Source of the DNA: Mycobacterium sp. MBM
GTDB taxonomy: Bacteria > Actinomycetota > Actinomycetes > Mycobacteriales > Mycobacteriaceae
Assembly (NCBI GenBank): GCA_021648845.1
Contig: JAKJHY010000001.1
Span: 248,001 to 312,000 of the forward strand
Reading direction: 5' to 3'
Length of the DNA: 64,000 bases
In this document: positions 1-7,713 of the stretch, in pieces
How the letters are laid out: the number at the start of each line of letters is the position of its first letter
How positions within the stretch are numbered: position 1 is the first letter of the stretch
The notes under the pieces: generated by a model
Told to the model about the DNA's origin: nothing
Databases searched by the model: none
The model's input: only the letters and a program-made list of their open reading frames with translations
Made by a program: the position numbers and the translations under genes

Positions 1-654
1 GTGCTGCGCGACAACACCAACGTCATCCCCGGCCTGTACGCCGCCGGCGAATGCGCGTGCGTGTCGGTGCACGGTTCCAACCGGCTGGGCACCAATTCGC
101 TGCTCGACATCAACGTGTTCGGCCGCCGCGCCGGCATCGCGGCCGCCGAGTACGCGCTCAACCACAACCATGTCGAGATGCCGGACAACCCGGCAGCCAT
201 GGTGGTCGACTGGGTCGGCGACATCCTCTCCGAGCACGGCAACGAGCGCGTCGCCGACATCCGCACCTCACTGCAGCAGTCGATGGACAACAACGCCGCG
301 GTGTTCCGCACCGAGGAGACGCTGAAGCAGGCCCTCACCGACATCCACGCGCTCAAGGAGCGCTACTCGCGGATCACGGTGCACGACAAGGGCAAGCGCT
401 ATAACAGCGACCTGCTGGAGGCCATCGAACTCGGGTTCCTGCTGGAGCTGGCCGAGGTCACCGTCGTCGGTGCGTTGAACCGCAAGGAGTCCCGGGGTGG
501 GCATGCCCGCGAGGACTACCCCAACCGGGACGACACCAACTACATGCGTCACACGATGGCCTACAAAGAGGGCACCGATCTGCTGAGCGATATCCGGCTG
601 GACTACAAGCCCGTGGTCCAGACCAGGTACGAGCCGATGGAACGGAAGTACTGA
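1..654 (+). CDS. sdhA: Succinate dehydrogenase flavoprotein subunit, C-terminal part
   Basis: Only the last 217 residues are inside the window; the codon at base 1 is internal, not a start. SdhA carries covalent FAD and oxidises succinate to fumarate on the cytoplasmic face of the membrane (complex II, TCA cycle). The stretch GLYAAGECACVSVHG followed by NRLGTNSLLD (residues about 11-35) is the classic FAD-binding signature near the end of the flavoprotein domain, and the helical C-terminal domain ends with the typical YMRHTMAY region. The stop TGA shares one base with the ATG of sdhB (TGATG), so the two are translationally coupled. The family assignment is certain; the upstream sdhC and sdhD genes would lie outside the window. 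Confidence 0.96.
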   Translation: MLRDNTNVIPGLYAAGECACVSVHGSNRLGTNSLLDINVFGRRAGIAAAEYALNHNHVEMPDNPAAMVVDWVGDILSEHGNERVADIRTSLQQSMDNNAAVFRTEETLKQALTDIHALKERYSRITVHDKGKRYNSDLLEAIELGFLLELAEVTVVGALNRKESRGGHAREDYPNRDDTNYMRHTMAYKEGTDLLSDIRLDYKPVVQTRYEPMERKY

Positions 655-1433
655 TGACCGCTGTCATTGAACCCGACACCAAGAGCCCCGAGCTGCCGCC
701 CGTACCCGAGGGTGCGGTGATGGTCACGCTGAAGATCGCCCGGTTCAACCCGGACGCCCCCGACGAGGCCGGCTACCAGAGCTTCCGCGTGCCGTGCCTG
801 CCGAGTGACCGGTTGCTCAACCTGCTGCACTACGTGAAGTGGTACCTCGACGGCACGTTGACCTTCCGGCGGTCCTGCGCGCACGGCGTGTGCGGCTCGG
901 ATGCCATGCGCATCAACGGGGTGAACCGGCTGGCCTGCAAGGTGCTGATGCGCGACATGCTGCCCAAGAAGGCCTCCAAGGCGCTGACGATCACCATCGA
1001 GCCGATCCGCGGGCTGCCCGTGGAAAAGGATCTGATCGTCAACATGGAGCCCTTCTTCGACGCCTACCGCGCGGTGAAGCCGTTCCTGATCACCAGCGGC
1101 AACGCGCCGACCAAGGAGCGCGTCCAGAGCGCGACCGACCGCGCCCGCTTCGACGACACCACCAAGTGCATCCTGTGCGCGTGCTGTACCACCTCGTGCC
1201 CGGTGTACTGGAGTGAGGGCTCGTACTTCGGCCCGGCCGCGATCGTCAATGCGCACCGCTTCATCTTCGACTCGCGCGACGAGGGCGCCGCCGAGCGCCT
1301 CGACATCCTCAACGAGGTCGACGGTGTCTGGCGCTGCCGCACCACCTTCAACTGCACCGAGGCCTGCCCGCGCGGCATCCAGGTGACCCAGGCGATCCAA
1401 GAGGTCAAGCGCGCGCTGATGTTCGCGCGCTGA
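654..1433 (+). CDS. sdhB: Succinate dehydrogenase iron-sulfur subunit
   Basis: This 259-aa protein passes electrons from SdhA-bound FAD through three Fe-S clusters to quinone. The N-terminal ferredoxin domain holds CAHGVCGSD (Cys75, Cys80, Asp83) and Cys95. The third ligand is Asp instead of Cys, as is also the case in E. coli SdhB, so it is not a defect. The C-terminal domain has CILCACCTTSCP (around 173-184) and CTEACP (around 233) for the [4Fe-4S] and [3Fe-4S] clusters. The start overlaps the sdhA stop by one base. The gene is the last of the sdh operon and is followed by a strong palindrome (1448-1504). Confidence 0.97.
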   Translation: MTAVIEPDTKSPELPPVPEGAVMVTLKIARFNPDAPDEAGYQSFRVPCLPSDRLLNLLHYVKWYLDGTLTFRRSCAHGVCGSDAMRINGVNRLACKVLMRDMLPKKASKALTITIEPIRGLPVEKDLIVNMEPFFDAYRAVKPFLITSGNAPTKERVQSATDRARFDDTTKCILCACCTTSCPVYWSEGSYFGPAAIVNAHRFIFDSRDEGAAERLDILNEVDGVWRCRTTFNCTEACPRGIQVTQAIQEVKRALMFAR

Positions 1434-1447
1434 GTGCTGCGAGCCGC

Positions 1448-1504
1448 CGAGTGTTGGCTTGTGTCCCACGATCCGCCTGGATCTGGCACACAAGCCAACA
1501 CTCG
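1448..1504. terminator. Bidirectional hairpin between sdhB and the DUF559 gene
   Basis: Bases 1448-1464 and 1488-1504 form a perfect 17-bp inverted repeat with a 23-nt loop that itself contains a small GATCC/GGATC stem. It lies between two convergent genes (sdhB stop at 1433, DUF559 gene end at 1507), where a bidirectional terminator is expected. There is no T-run, which is common for mycobacterial hairpins. A diverged copy of the same sequence lies at 2401-2455. Confidence 0.75.
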
Positions 1505-1506
1505 TT

Positions 1507-2355
1507 TCAGCACCCTGCCCCTGCGGCGCTCAGCTCGGTGCGAACCCTCCGGATGATCGTGGCTTGGCGATACCGCAACAGATCCGCGCCGACCTGGACG
1601 ATCCGCCACCCGCAGTCCCGATAGGCGACGTCCTGCTCGATGTCGAGGGTGCGTTGTCGCGGATCGGTCCAGTGCTGGGCGCCGTCGTACTGCACGCCCA
1701 CCTTCCATTCCGGATAGCCCATGTCGAGACGTCCGACCAGGCTGTACTCGTCGTATACGTTGATCTGGGTGGCCGTGGGACGTAGGCCCGCACCGGTGAG
1801 CACCAGTCGCAGTCGGGTTTCCTGCGGCGATTCGGCACCGTCGTCGGCGAGGTCCAGCACGCACCGCAGCTGACGGATGCCGCGCACTCCCCGGTGATGT
1901 ACCAACAAGGACTGGACAGCGGCGATCGTGAGGTCGGCGGCCTGCAGCAGCGCGTCGACGCGGATCACCGCGGTGGTGATTCCCTTGCGACGGCCGAGGT
2001 CGAAGGCGGTGCGCGCCGGGGAGGTCGCGCTGATGCCGCGCACCTGCGTGATCTCCGCGGGCCGCAACTGGTCGCTGTGGATGATGATCCCCGTCGGCGC
2101 ACAGCGACTGGACTGGTTGAGCTCGGCCGAGTGCGCGGCGTCGATCCATCTGCAGCCGTGCAGGGCCGCGGCTGAGAGACCCGCAGCGACACCACGCCGG
2201 CCCGACCACAGCCATGCAGCCGTCGCCTTGTCCGCGGGTGTGAGGATCGCCCCGCGGGGCGTGTAGACGTTGCGGTAGATCCTGTCGTGGTGCGCACGCA
2301 GCTGATAGCGGTTCAGCGTGCCCGCGGCCAGCGCCTCGGAGCCCAGGAACACCAC
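1507..2355 (-). CDS. DUF559-type protein with AbiEi-like N-terminal region
   Basis: This is a 282-aa soluble protein, probably starting at GTG. The N-terminal 100 residues resemble the winged-helix region of AbiEi-type antitoxin or regulator proteins that are common in actinobacteria. The C-terminal part (about 185-275: RLDMGYPEWKVGVQYDG, then QHWTDP and DVAYRDCGWRIVQV) resembles DUF559/Vsr-like PD-(D/E)XK nuclease folds, with an Asp in RLDMGYP and a Glu in PEWK as possible metal ligands. Many mycobacterial genomes carry several such genes, whose function is not established. It has no toxin-like partner beside it. It is flanked by two related hairpins. Function inferred by fold resemblance only. 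Confidence 0.7.
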   Translation of the reverse strand: MVFLGSEALAAGTLNRYQLRAHHDRIYRNVYTPRGAILTPADKATAAWLWSGRRGVAAGLSAAALHGCRWIDAAHSAELNQSSRCAPTGIIIHSDQLRPAEITQVRGISATSPARTAFDLGRRKGITTAVIRVDALLQAADLTIAAVQSLLVHHRGVRGIRQLRCVLDLADDGAESPQETRLRLVLTGAGLRPTATQINVYDEYSLVGRLDMGYPEWKVGVQYDGAQHWTDPRQRTLDIEQDVAYRDCGWRIVQVGADLLRYRQATIIRRVRTELSAAGAGC

Positions 2356-2400
2356 ACCAGATCAGACGCAGCCGGAGCGGCTCCGGTTCCGTTCGGCACC

Positions 2401-2455
2401 AGTGTTGGCCTATGTCCCATCAATGCAGCGGATCTCGCACACATGGCGACACTCG
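2401..2455. repeat. Imperfect hairpin, diverged copy of the 1448-1504 element
   Basis: The segment shares GTGTTGGC, TGTCCCA, GGATCT and GCACACA in the same order and spacing as the palindrome at 1448-1504, but its own arms are imperfect. It begins directly after the stop codon of the AI-2E-type gene (ending at 2456 on the minus strand), so it may serve as that gene's terminator. The two copies flank the DUF559 gene. Confidence 0.6.
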
Positions 2456-3568
2456 TCAGGTTTCGGGTTCGGGTTCGGGTTCGGGTTGGTTCTCCCCCGC
2501 GATCTCGGCGACCTGCTCGTCGTAGTAGCGGATGATGACGGCCAGCGCCGCGGCCACCGGAACCGCCAGGAAGGCGCCGATGACGCCGAACGTCGAGGCC
2601 CCCAGCGTCACCGCCAGCAGCACGATGACGGCGTGCAGTTTCATCGACTTGGACTGCAGCCAGGGCTGCAACACGTTGCCCTCCAACTGCTGCACCGCGA
2701 CGATGATGCCCAGCACGATCAGGGCGACGACGGGGCCGTTGGCGACCAGCGCGATCAGCACGGCCAGACCACCGGCAACGAATGCGCCGACGATCGGCAC
2801 GAAGCCACCGATGAACGTGACGATGGCCAGCGCATACGCCAGCGGCACACCGAGGATCACCAGTCCGATCCCGATGAGCGCGGCGTCGACGAAGCTGACC
2901 AGCGCCTGGGTGCGGATGAAACCACCCAGGCTCGACCAGATGCGTTCCAGCAACTCGGCCAGGTGCGCGGCCGCGGGGTGCCCGACCGAGCGCCGCAACC
3001 ACGGGATGAACTGTGGCCCGTCCTTGAGCAGGAAGAACACCACCACGATGGTGGTGAAGACCGTCACCAGTGCCGATGTCGCCGCACCCACCCCGGTGAA
3101 CACCCCCGAAGCGATTTGGGAGCTGCTCGAATTCAGCTGGTCGTTGATCGCGGTGACCGCCGAATCGAGTTGCGCCTGGCTGATGTTCAGCGGGGGCCCG
3201 CCCAGCCAGTCGCGCACCTGGACCACGCCGGCGGTCGCTTGCGCGGCCAGTTCGGTGGACTGTTCCACGATGGCCGGCGCCACCGCGGCGATCAGCCCGG
3301 CGATCACGCCCAGCCCCACCAGCAGCATGGCCAGCGCCGCGGCGGCCGGTGCCAGCCCCTTGGCCCGCATCCAGCGCACCGGCGGCCACAGCACGGTAGA
3401 GAACACCACGGCCAACGCGACGGGCAGGATGATCACCCACGTCTGGCCGACCACCCATGCGAAGATCCACAGCGCCGCGGATACCGCGACGATCTGCACG
3501 GAAACCACCGCGGCCGATCGAAGGTGGGCACCGAATACCGAGCCACGGCTCGGTGGAATGTCAGTCAC
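2456..3568 (-). CDS. AI-2E family membrane transporter-like protein
   Basis: This 370-aa polytopic membrane protein fits the AI-2E/PerM family, whose members export small molecules or ions; the substrate of mycobacterial members is unknown. Two or three hydrophobic helices lie at about residues 20-60 and 75-105, a soluble segment follows (about 115-170), and a further block of about five helices runs from 180 to 350, containing the family's glycine-rich GGFVPIVGAF stretch. The tail ends in an (EP)n run (QPEPEPEPET) encoded by four exact TTCGGG hexamers on the plus strand. The gene seems to be a single transcription unit ending in the hairpin at 2401-2455. Confidence 0.85.
   Translation of the reverse strand: MTDIPPSRGSVFGAHLRSAAVVSVQIVAVSAALWIFAWVVGQTWVIILPVALAVVFSTVLWPPVRWMRAKGLAPAAAALAMLLVGLGVIAGLIAAVAPAIVEQSTELAAQATAGVVQVRDWLGGPPLNISQAQLDSAVTAINDQLNSSSSQIASGVFTGVGAATSALVTVFTTIVVVFFLLKDGPQFIPWLRRSVGHPAAAHLAELLERIWSSLGGFIRTQALVSFVDAALIGIGLVILGVPLAYALAIVTFIGGFVPIVGAFVAGGLAVLIALVANGPVVALIVLGIIVAVQQLEGNVLQPWLQSKSMKLHAVIVLLAVTLGASTFGVIGAFLAVPVAAALAVIIRYYDEQVAEIAGENQPEPEPEPET
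2462..2485. repeat. TTCGGG hexanucleotide tandem repeat, four copies
   Basis: Four exact copies of TTCGGG lie inside the 3' end of the AI-2E-type gene and encode its Pro-Glu tail. Short in-frame repeats like this can vary in copy number by slippage without breaking the frame. Confidence 0.85.
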
Positions 3569-3611
3569 GCTACCTCTCTACCCGCCCGCGCCCGGTTCAG
3601 ACGACTTACGG

Positions 3612-3638
3612 TGTCACAAACCGGCTCGCCGTCTCGTC
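3612..3638 (+). promoter_or_regulatory. Probable ECF41 (SigJ) promoter of the CMD gene
   Basis: TGTCACA at 3612-3618 and CGTC at 3635-3638 are separated by 16 bases. These two words match the published ECF41 -35 and -10 consensus as I remember it. The -10 ends 8 bases before the ATG at 3647, so transcription would start at or just before the start codon, giving a leaderless mRNA. An ECF41 sigma factor gene lies convergently at 4246-5145. Confidence 0.75.
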
Positions 3639-3646
3639 TACCCGGT

Positions 3647-4249
3647 ATGACCACGAGAATCGCCGCCCTGCCACCCGCCCGTACCGGGCTGCTGACCCGG
3701 CTCATGTACCGCTACGCCAAGCGCCGGTTCGGGGAGGTGCCCGAACCGTTCGCGATCGCCGCGCATCACCCCCGGCTACTGATCGCCAACGGTGTGCACG
3801 AGGCACTGCTGCAGGCCGGATCGACGAAGCTGCCGGCCAACGTCCGTGAGCTCGCGGTGTTCTGGACCGCCCGCAGCATCGGCTGCTCGTGGTGCGTGGA
3901 CTTCGGCGCCATGCTGGCTCGCCTGGACGGCCTGGACGTCGAACGCCTCAAGCACATCGACGACTACCCGACGTCGTCGTCGTTCAGTGCCGACGAACGC
4001 GCCGCGATCGGCTACGCCGACGCCATCACCACCGACCCGCACACGGTCACCGACGCGCAGGTGGCCGATCTGCGGCGGCGCTTCGGTGACGACGGGGTGA
4101 TCGAGCTGACCTATCAGATCGGCGTGGAGAACATGCGGGCCCGGATGTACGCGGCGCTGGGCATCACCGAGCAGGGCTTCAGTTCGGGCGACGCTTGCCG
4201 GGTGCCCTGGGCGACTGCCGGTGATGAGGGCTCGCGGGATGAGCATTAG
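3647..4249 (+). CDS. Carboxymuconolactone decarboxylase family protein (ECF41 partner)
   Basis: This 200-aa protein has the CMD/AhpD-like fold. The core VRELAVFWTARSIGCSWCVDFGA (given here only as its CSWC motif, about residues 83-86) carries the CxxC pair, but Asp replaces the distal His of AhpD, so a peroxidase role is uncertain. CMD genes are the standard genomic partners of ECF41 sigma factors and are their typical targets. The start at 3647 was chosen because the ECF41-type promoter sits immediately upstream; the open frame extends further 5' only as antisense to the AI-2E gene. Its stop overlaps the sigma factor's stop by four bases. Confidence 0.85.
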   Translation: MTTRIAALPPARTGLLTRLMYRYAKRRFGEVPEPFAIAAHHPRLLIANGVHEALLQAGSTKLPANVRELAVFWTARSIGCSWCVDFGAMLARLDGLDVERLKHIDDYPTSSSFSADERAAIGYADAITTDPHTVTDAQVADLRRRFGDDGVIELTYQIGVENMRARMYAALGITEQGFSSGDACRVPWATAGDEGSRDEH

Positions 4250-5145
4250 GACCGCAGCGGCGAGGCGCTGAACTTGTCCGGGTTGGCGATATCCCAGAGC
4301 GCGCAGACCTTTGCGTCCCGGATCGTCATGGCGGTGATGCGCGGCATCAGCTCCGGGTGAGCGCCGTCGGCGGCGGCCCCCGGGTGATAGGCGCCGAGTT
4401 GGCCATTGATCAGTGCGAGTTGACTGCCCGCGAGCCAGTTCGGCCCGTACCGCTGGGCCAGGCCGAACAGGAACCGGGCCACCTTGTCGGGGCCGTGGAT
4501 GACCTGGGCCGCCGTCGGAGCCCGCCGATTCGAATCACCGGTGAAGGTGACGTCGGGATGCAGCAGCCGCACCACGGCTTCGAGGTCGCCGGCGGCCAAT
4601 GCGGCCATCAGTGACCCGACCACCTCGTCGTGGCGGTGGCCGGTGGCCGGCGGCGGTGCCTGCTGTACGGCACGACGTGCCCGTGATGCCAACTGCCGGG
4701 CGGCGGCGGCGCTGACGGCCAGCACCTCGGCGATATCGCCGAACGGAACACCGAAGCCGTCGTGTAAGACGAAGGCCACCCGCTGGTCGGGGGTCAGCCG
4801 CTCGAGCACCACCATCGCCGCGAACGCGGCATCCTCGCCGGCCACGACGGCGGCCAGCGGGTCGTCGCGACCGAAACCGGTCACGACCGGTTCGGGCAGC
4901 CATTGCCCGAAGTAGGCCTCGCGGCGGTGCGCGGCCGAACGCAGCCGGTCCAGCCCCAACCTGCTGACCACCGTGGTCAGCCAGGCGCGCAGATCGGCGA
5001 TGTCATCTCCGCAGCCATGCCACCGCAGCCAGGCGTCCTGCACGATGTCCTCGGCATCGGCGTAGGTCCCGGTGAGCCGGTACCCGAGGGCGAGCAGATG
5101 TGGGCGCAGCGCCTCGAACTCGTCGGCGCATGCGGGGCCGGTCAT
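4246..5145 (-). CDS. sigJ: ECF41-family RNA polymerase sigma factor, SigJ-like
   Basis: This 299-aa factor has sigma region 2 (about 10-75, with AEDIVQDAWLRW) and region 4 (about 110-165, LTPDQRVAFVLHDGFGVPF then IAEVLAVSAAAARQLASRAR), followed by a SnoaL-like C-terminal extension to 299. ECF41 hallmarks are visible: WLPEPV in the linker (about 88-93) and NPDKFSASPLR at the extreme C-terminus, close to the family's NPDKL motif. In this family the extension replaces an anti-sigma factor and tunes activity. It is convergent with a CMD gene that has a matching promoter. M. tuberculosis SigJ (Rv3328c) is linked to peroxide survival. No TGTCACA motif was seen upstream of sigJ itself, so autoregulation is not supported. 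Confidence 0.92.
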   Translation of the reverse strand: MTGPACADEFEALRPHLLALGYRLTGTYADAEDIVQDAWLRWHGCGDDIADLRAWLTTVVSRLGLDRLRSAAHRREAYFGQWLPEPVVTGFGRDDPLAAVVAGEDAAFAAMVVLERLTPDQRVAFVLHDGFGVPFGDIAEVLAVSAAAARQLASRARRAVQQAPPPATGHRHDEVVGSLMAALAAGDLEAVVRLLHPDVTFTGDSNRRAPTAAQVIHGPDKVARFLFGLAQRYGPNWLAGSQLALINGQLGAYHPGAAADGAHPELMPRITAMTIRDAKVCALWDIANPDKFSASPLRS

Positions 5146-5254
5146 GGGCTGAGTCTAGGGCCGCCGCCAACCGACCCAAAGAAGCGAATCCGTTGTCGTG
5201 TTACCTAAATGAAAACCTTTTCGTCGTATCTGCACACACAGACAACCGAAACCG

Positions 5255-5260
5255 TATATT
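5255..5260 (+). promoter_or_regulatory. -10 element of the permease gene
   Basis: TATATT lies exactly 7 bases before the ATG at 5268, the geometry of a leaderless mycobacterial transcript. The 122-bp region (5146-5267) between the divergent sigJ and permease genes is locally A/T-rich at 5205-5265. Confidence 0.6.
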
Positions 5261-5267
5261 TCTGCGA

Positions 5268-6776
5268 ATGGCAATCGCAGAACAACCGGCCCCGATGACC
5301 ACGGACAAGGGTCTGCAAGCCGGCGCGCTGGGTCTGGTCGGCAATGTGGTCATCGGTCTGGCCGCGGTGGCCCCGGCGTACAGCCTGGCCGCCACCCTGG
5401 GTTACGTGGTGCTCAATGTCGGTGACAAGGCGCCGGCGATGTTCGTACTGGCCTTCATCCCGATGTTGCTGGTCGCCTTCGCCTACAAGGAGCTCTCCCA
5501 GGACACCCCCGACTGCGGGACGACATTCACCTGGGGCACCAAGGCGTTCGGGCCGTGGATCGGTTGGATCGGCGGCTGGGGCTTGGCGGTGTCGGCGATC
5601 ATCGTGCTGGCCAACGTGGCCGAGGTGGCGGCCATCTACCTGTTCAAGTTTCTCGGCCAGGACGCGCTCGCGGAGAATCTGTTCGCCAAGGTGGCGCTCG
5701 GTTCGTTCTTCATCATCTCGATGACACTGGTCAGCGCGCGCGGCGTGGTGGTATCGGAGAGGATGCAGAACGTCCTGATCGCCATCCAGTTCGGCGTGTT
5801 GATCATCGCCAGCATCTGGGCGCTGTTCCGGGTCTTCGGCGGTACCGCGGGCGCCCAGGCGGTCTCCCCGCAACTGTCCTGGCTGTGGCCCTCGGGCCTG
5901 GACGTGTCCTCCATTGCCGCGGCGATCATCCTGTGCATCTTCATCTACTGGGGCTGGGACGCCTGCCTGGCCGTCGGCGAGGAGACCAAGAACCCCGGCA
6001 AGACGCCCGGCATCGCCGCCGTCATCACCACCCTGATCCTGGTGTGCACCTACGTGCTGGTGGCCTATGCGGTGCAGTCGTTCTCGGGCTTCAGCGTGGT
6101 GGGAATCGGGCTCAACAATCCCAACAACACCGACGATGTGCTGACCGTGCTCGGCGGTCCGGTCGGCGGGCCGATCCTGGCCTCGCTGCTGCTGCTCACC
6201 GTGTCGGTATCGGCACTGTCGTCGACCCAGACCACCATCCTGCCGACCGCCCGCGGCACCCTGTCGATGGCGGTCTACGAGGCGCTGCCCAAACGCTTCG
6301 CCAATGTCCATCCCAAGTACATGACGCCCGCCTTCGGCACCATGGTGATGGGCGCCATGGCGCTGTTCTTCTACCTGGTGCTGACCTTCCTCTCCGAGAA
6401 CGCGCTGGCCGACTCGGTGGCCTCGCTGGGCCTGGCGGTGGCGTTCTACTACGGCATCACCGCATTCGCCTGCGTGTGGTACTTCCGCGCGAGCTTGTTC
6501 ACCTCGGTCCGAAACCTGTTCTTCCGCGGCATCTTCCCGTTGCTGGGCGGAGCCGCGATGGCGGTGGCCTTCGGGATAAGCGCCAAGGACATGATCGCGC
6601 CGGACTACGGCTATACCGCGTTCGGACCCATCGGCGGCGTGTTCGTGCTCGGCGTCGGCATGCTGGTGCTCGGCGTCCCGTTGATGCTGGCCTGCTTCGC
6701 GTTCGGCACCAAGCGCTTCTTCCGCGGTGAGACCCTGAACGCCGGCACCGAAGTCAAAGTCCCCGATGTGTACTGA
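5268..6776 (+). CDS. APC-superfamily amino acid/polyamine permease
   Basis: This 502-aa protein imports amino acids or amines across the cytoplasmic membrane. About twelve hydrophobic helices are visible, starting with GALGLVGNVVIGLAAVAPAYSLA, whose Gly-rich helix 1 binds the substrate backbone in APC transporters. The conserved TPDCGTTFTW.TKAFGP loop follows helix 2. ATG 5268 is preferred because TATATT stands 7 bases upstream; an ATG at 5295 is the alternative. The tandem stress protein gene follows after 21 bp, almost surely in the same operon. Nearby amine catabolic genes (7714-11205) suggest an amine or amino-acid substrate, but this is inference. Confidence 0.88.
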   Translation: MAIAEQPAPMTTDKGLQAGALGLVGNVVIGLAAVAPAYSLAATLGYVVLNVGDKAPAMFVLAFIPMLLVAFAYKELSQDTPDCGTTFTWGTKAFGPWIGWIGGWGLAVSAIIVLANVAEVAAIYLFKFLGQDALAENLFAKVALGSFFIISMTLVSARGVVVSERMQNVLIAIQFGVLIIASIWALFRVFGGTAGAQAVSPQLSWLWPSGLDVSSIAAAIILCIFIYWGWDACLAVGEETKNPGKTPGIAAVITTLILVCTYVLVAYAVQSFSGFSVVGIGLNNPNNTDDVLTVLGGPVGGPILASLLLLTVSVSALSSTQTTILPTARGTLSMAVYEALPKRFANVHPKYMTPAFGTMVMGAMALFFYLVLTFLSENALADSVASLGLAVAFYYGITAFACVWYFRASLFTSVRNLFFRGIFPLLGGAAMAVAFGISAKDMIAPDYGYTAFGPIGGVFVLGVGMLVLGVPLMLACFAFGTKRFFRGETLNAGTEVKVPDVY

Positions 6777-6797
6777 CACGAAAGAACAGGCAGCACA

Positions 6798-7655
6798 ATG
6801 CATCTGACAGTGGGATACCTGGCGACCCCGACCGGCGACGACGGGGTCGCGCTGGCTGCCGCGTTGGCGCGAACCTTCGGCGCCGACGTGGACGTGGTAC
6901 TGGTGGTGCGCGAGGAGTTGCCCGACGGGCATCCGGGGCGGGCCCAGTACCAGAAGCTGCTCATCGCCCGTGGCCAGGAGTGGATCGCCAAGGCGGTGTC
7001 CGCGCTCACCGGCGCCGCCACGTCGGTCACCGCCAATGTCCTGGTGGGCGAATCGTTCGCCGAGACGCTGTTGCAGTTCGCCGAGGCACACGAGTCCGAC
7101 CTGATCGTGGTCGGCGGGGCCCGTGACGGCTTCTTCGGCGGCCACGTCATCGGGCCGGTGTCCAGTGCGCTGCTGCACAGTTCGACGATTCCGGTCGCGC
7201 TGGCGCCGCGTGGTTATGCCGACGATGCCCCCGAGACCATCGAGGCCATCACCGCCGCGGTGCCCAGCAAGGTCGGCGACGACAATCCGCTGCCTTTTGC
7301 CATCACCCTGGCCAGCGCGGCCAACCTCCCGATCCGGATGGTCTCGCTGGTCTCCGCGGAGAATCTGGCCGAGGCCGAGGATCTGAAGGAGTTGCGGCAG
7401 ATGCAGATCGACGCCGCGCAGGAGAACCTGGCCGTGGCCGCCCGTGCCCTGCCCGAGTCACCCGATATCGAATCGTTGGTGGCCGAAGGGATGACCCTGG
7501 AGTCGGCACTCAAGAAACTCAACTGGGACGACACCGATGTACTGGTGGTCGGTTCCAGCCGGTTCGCCGCGCCCAGACGAATCTTCCTCGGGTCCACTGC
7601 ATCCCGAATCCTGGCCGGCACCGATGCGCCGGTGATCGTCGTCCCCAAGGCCTAG
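6798..7655 (+). CDS. Tandem-domain universal stress protein
   Basis: This 285-aa cytoplasmic protein contains two UspA folds (about 1-140 and 150-285). Nucleotide-binding loops are recognisable as VVGGARDGFFGG (about 110) and VGSSRFAAPRR...LGSTASRIL (about 248-273); the second matches the G-2x-G-9x-G(S/T) ATP motif better than the first. It follows the permease with a 21-bp gap, a pairing repeated at 45.7-48.1 kb with the order reversed. Linked Usp proteins may sense ATP and tune the transporter; that role is inference. A long hairpin follows the stop. Confidence 0.85.
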   Translation: MHLTVGYLATPTGDDGVALAAALARTFGADVDVVLVVREELPDGHPGRAQYQKLLIARGQEWIAKAVSALTGAATSVTANVLVGESFAETLLQFAEAHESDLIVVGGARDGFFGGHVIGPVSSALLHSSTIPVALAPRGYADDAPETIEAITAAVPSKVGDDNPLPFAITLASAANLPIRMVSLVSAENLAEAEDLKELRQMQIDAAQENLAVAARALPESPDIESLVAEGMTLESALKKLNWDDTDVLVVGSSRFAAPRRIFLGSTASRILAGTDAPVIVVPKA

Positions 7656-7657
7656 CA

Positions 7658-7708
7658 CGACTTGTGGAGTGTCATCCGCCAGTTTGGCGGGTGACACTCC
7701 ACAAGTCG
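7658..7708. terminator. Long bidirectional hairpin
   Basis: Arms at 7658-7681 and 7685-7708 are complementary over 24 bp with a single G-U wobble and a 3-nt loop. It separates the convergent stress-protein gene (stop at 7655) and aldehyde dehydrogenase gene (end at 7714). There is no T-run. Confidence 0.85.
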
Positions 7709-7713
7709 CCGCG

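Noticed and set aside
2318-3646. Long plus-strand frame that continues into the CMD gene
   Set aside because: It is the antisense of the AI-2E-type gene; only the part from ATG 3647 has CMD family sequence and a promoter immediately before it.
5205-7178. 657-codon minus-strand frame opposite the permease and Usp genes
   Set aside because: It is low in complexity (many Gly, Arg, His, Gln) and lies wholly antisense to two recognised genes.
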